A DNA stretch of 64,000 nucleotides. Source: Alteromonas aquimaris (GTDB lineage: Bacteria; Pseudomonadota; Gammaproteobacteria; Enterobacterales; Alteromonadaceae). Made by a program: the position numbers and the translations under genes. Positions within the stretch are counted from its first letter, which is position 1; each line of letters begins with the position of its first letter. Where the stretch lies: positions 266,014-330,013 of the forward strand of contig NZ_JAPFRD010000005.1 of NCBI RefSeq assembly GCF_026183695.1, read 5' to 3'. The notes below the pieces were generated by a model. That model had not been told where the DNA came from. It made no database searches and saw nothing but the letters and a program-made list of their open reading frames with translations. This document shows, piece after piece, positions 64,000 to 64,000 of the stretch.

Positions 64000-64000
64000 C

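Overview
The window looks like a chromosomal segment of a marine gammaproteobacterium of the order Alteromonadales (Alteromonas-like). This is an inference from gene content: a MotY protein of the sodium-driven polar flagellar motor with a FliA-type promoter, an RnfABCDGE-Nth cluster, an smrB/prmB/aroC neighbourhood, Fe-SOD, a PEP-CTERM protein and large TonB receptors. Base composition is moderate to AT-leaning throughout, except for one clearly GC-rich gene at 51.6-54.8 kb.

Region 1 (1-38.9 kb) is mostly housekeeping. It holds the 3' part of lysS; a pseudouridine synthase, a ketopantoate reductase and an Hpt protein; an M16 lipoprotein peptidase; gshA; a cold-shock protein; aidB; smrB with divergent prmB-aroC-MFS; the stationary-phase cluster yeaG(prkA)-yeaH-spoVR; sodB and grxD; an ECF sigma/FecR pair flanked by two paralogous TonB receptors; bfd with a Fur-like box; a 2-Cys peroxiredoxin; rnt; motY; glpQ; a Rieske oxygenase; gloA; and a DUF4136-type lipoprotein.

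Region 2 (38.9-57 kb) is accessory and full of gene debris. It starts with a decayed mercury-type locus: a frameshifted merR with a hexanucleotide repeat, a well preserved MerR-type operator, a frameshifted merC-like gene and a GDCC zinc-ribbon gene. Next come isolated exported proteins (DUF5694, an alpha/beta hydrolase, PEP-CTERM, MipA/OmpV), a TPR/TylF methyltransferase, a flavodoxin pseudogene and an IS982-type transposase remnant.

The most striking structure lies at 48.1-57.6 kb. Three decayed copies of the last ~82 codons of nth (endonuclease III) are spaced along the same strand as the real nth. All three stop at the same codon (Phe-Gly-Trp-Pro), and each interval carries different cargo: a serine hydrolase; an integron-cassette remnant with its attC site plus a GC-rich hybrid histidine kinase; and a periplasmic solute-binding protein. 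Two of the breakpoints are flanked by the same AATTATC motif, and the copies farthest from nth look more decayed than the nearest one. I read this as repeated site-specific insertion into nth by small elements that each bring a replacement 3' end, with the newest next to nth. No recombinase is visible in the modules.

Region 3 (57-64 kb) holds nth and the rnfABCDGE electron-transport operon, all on the minus strand with overlapping or closely spaced genes and a repeat-expanded rnfC tail, followed by two identical tRNA-Asn genes at the window edge.
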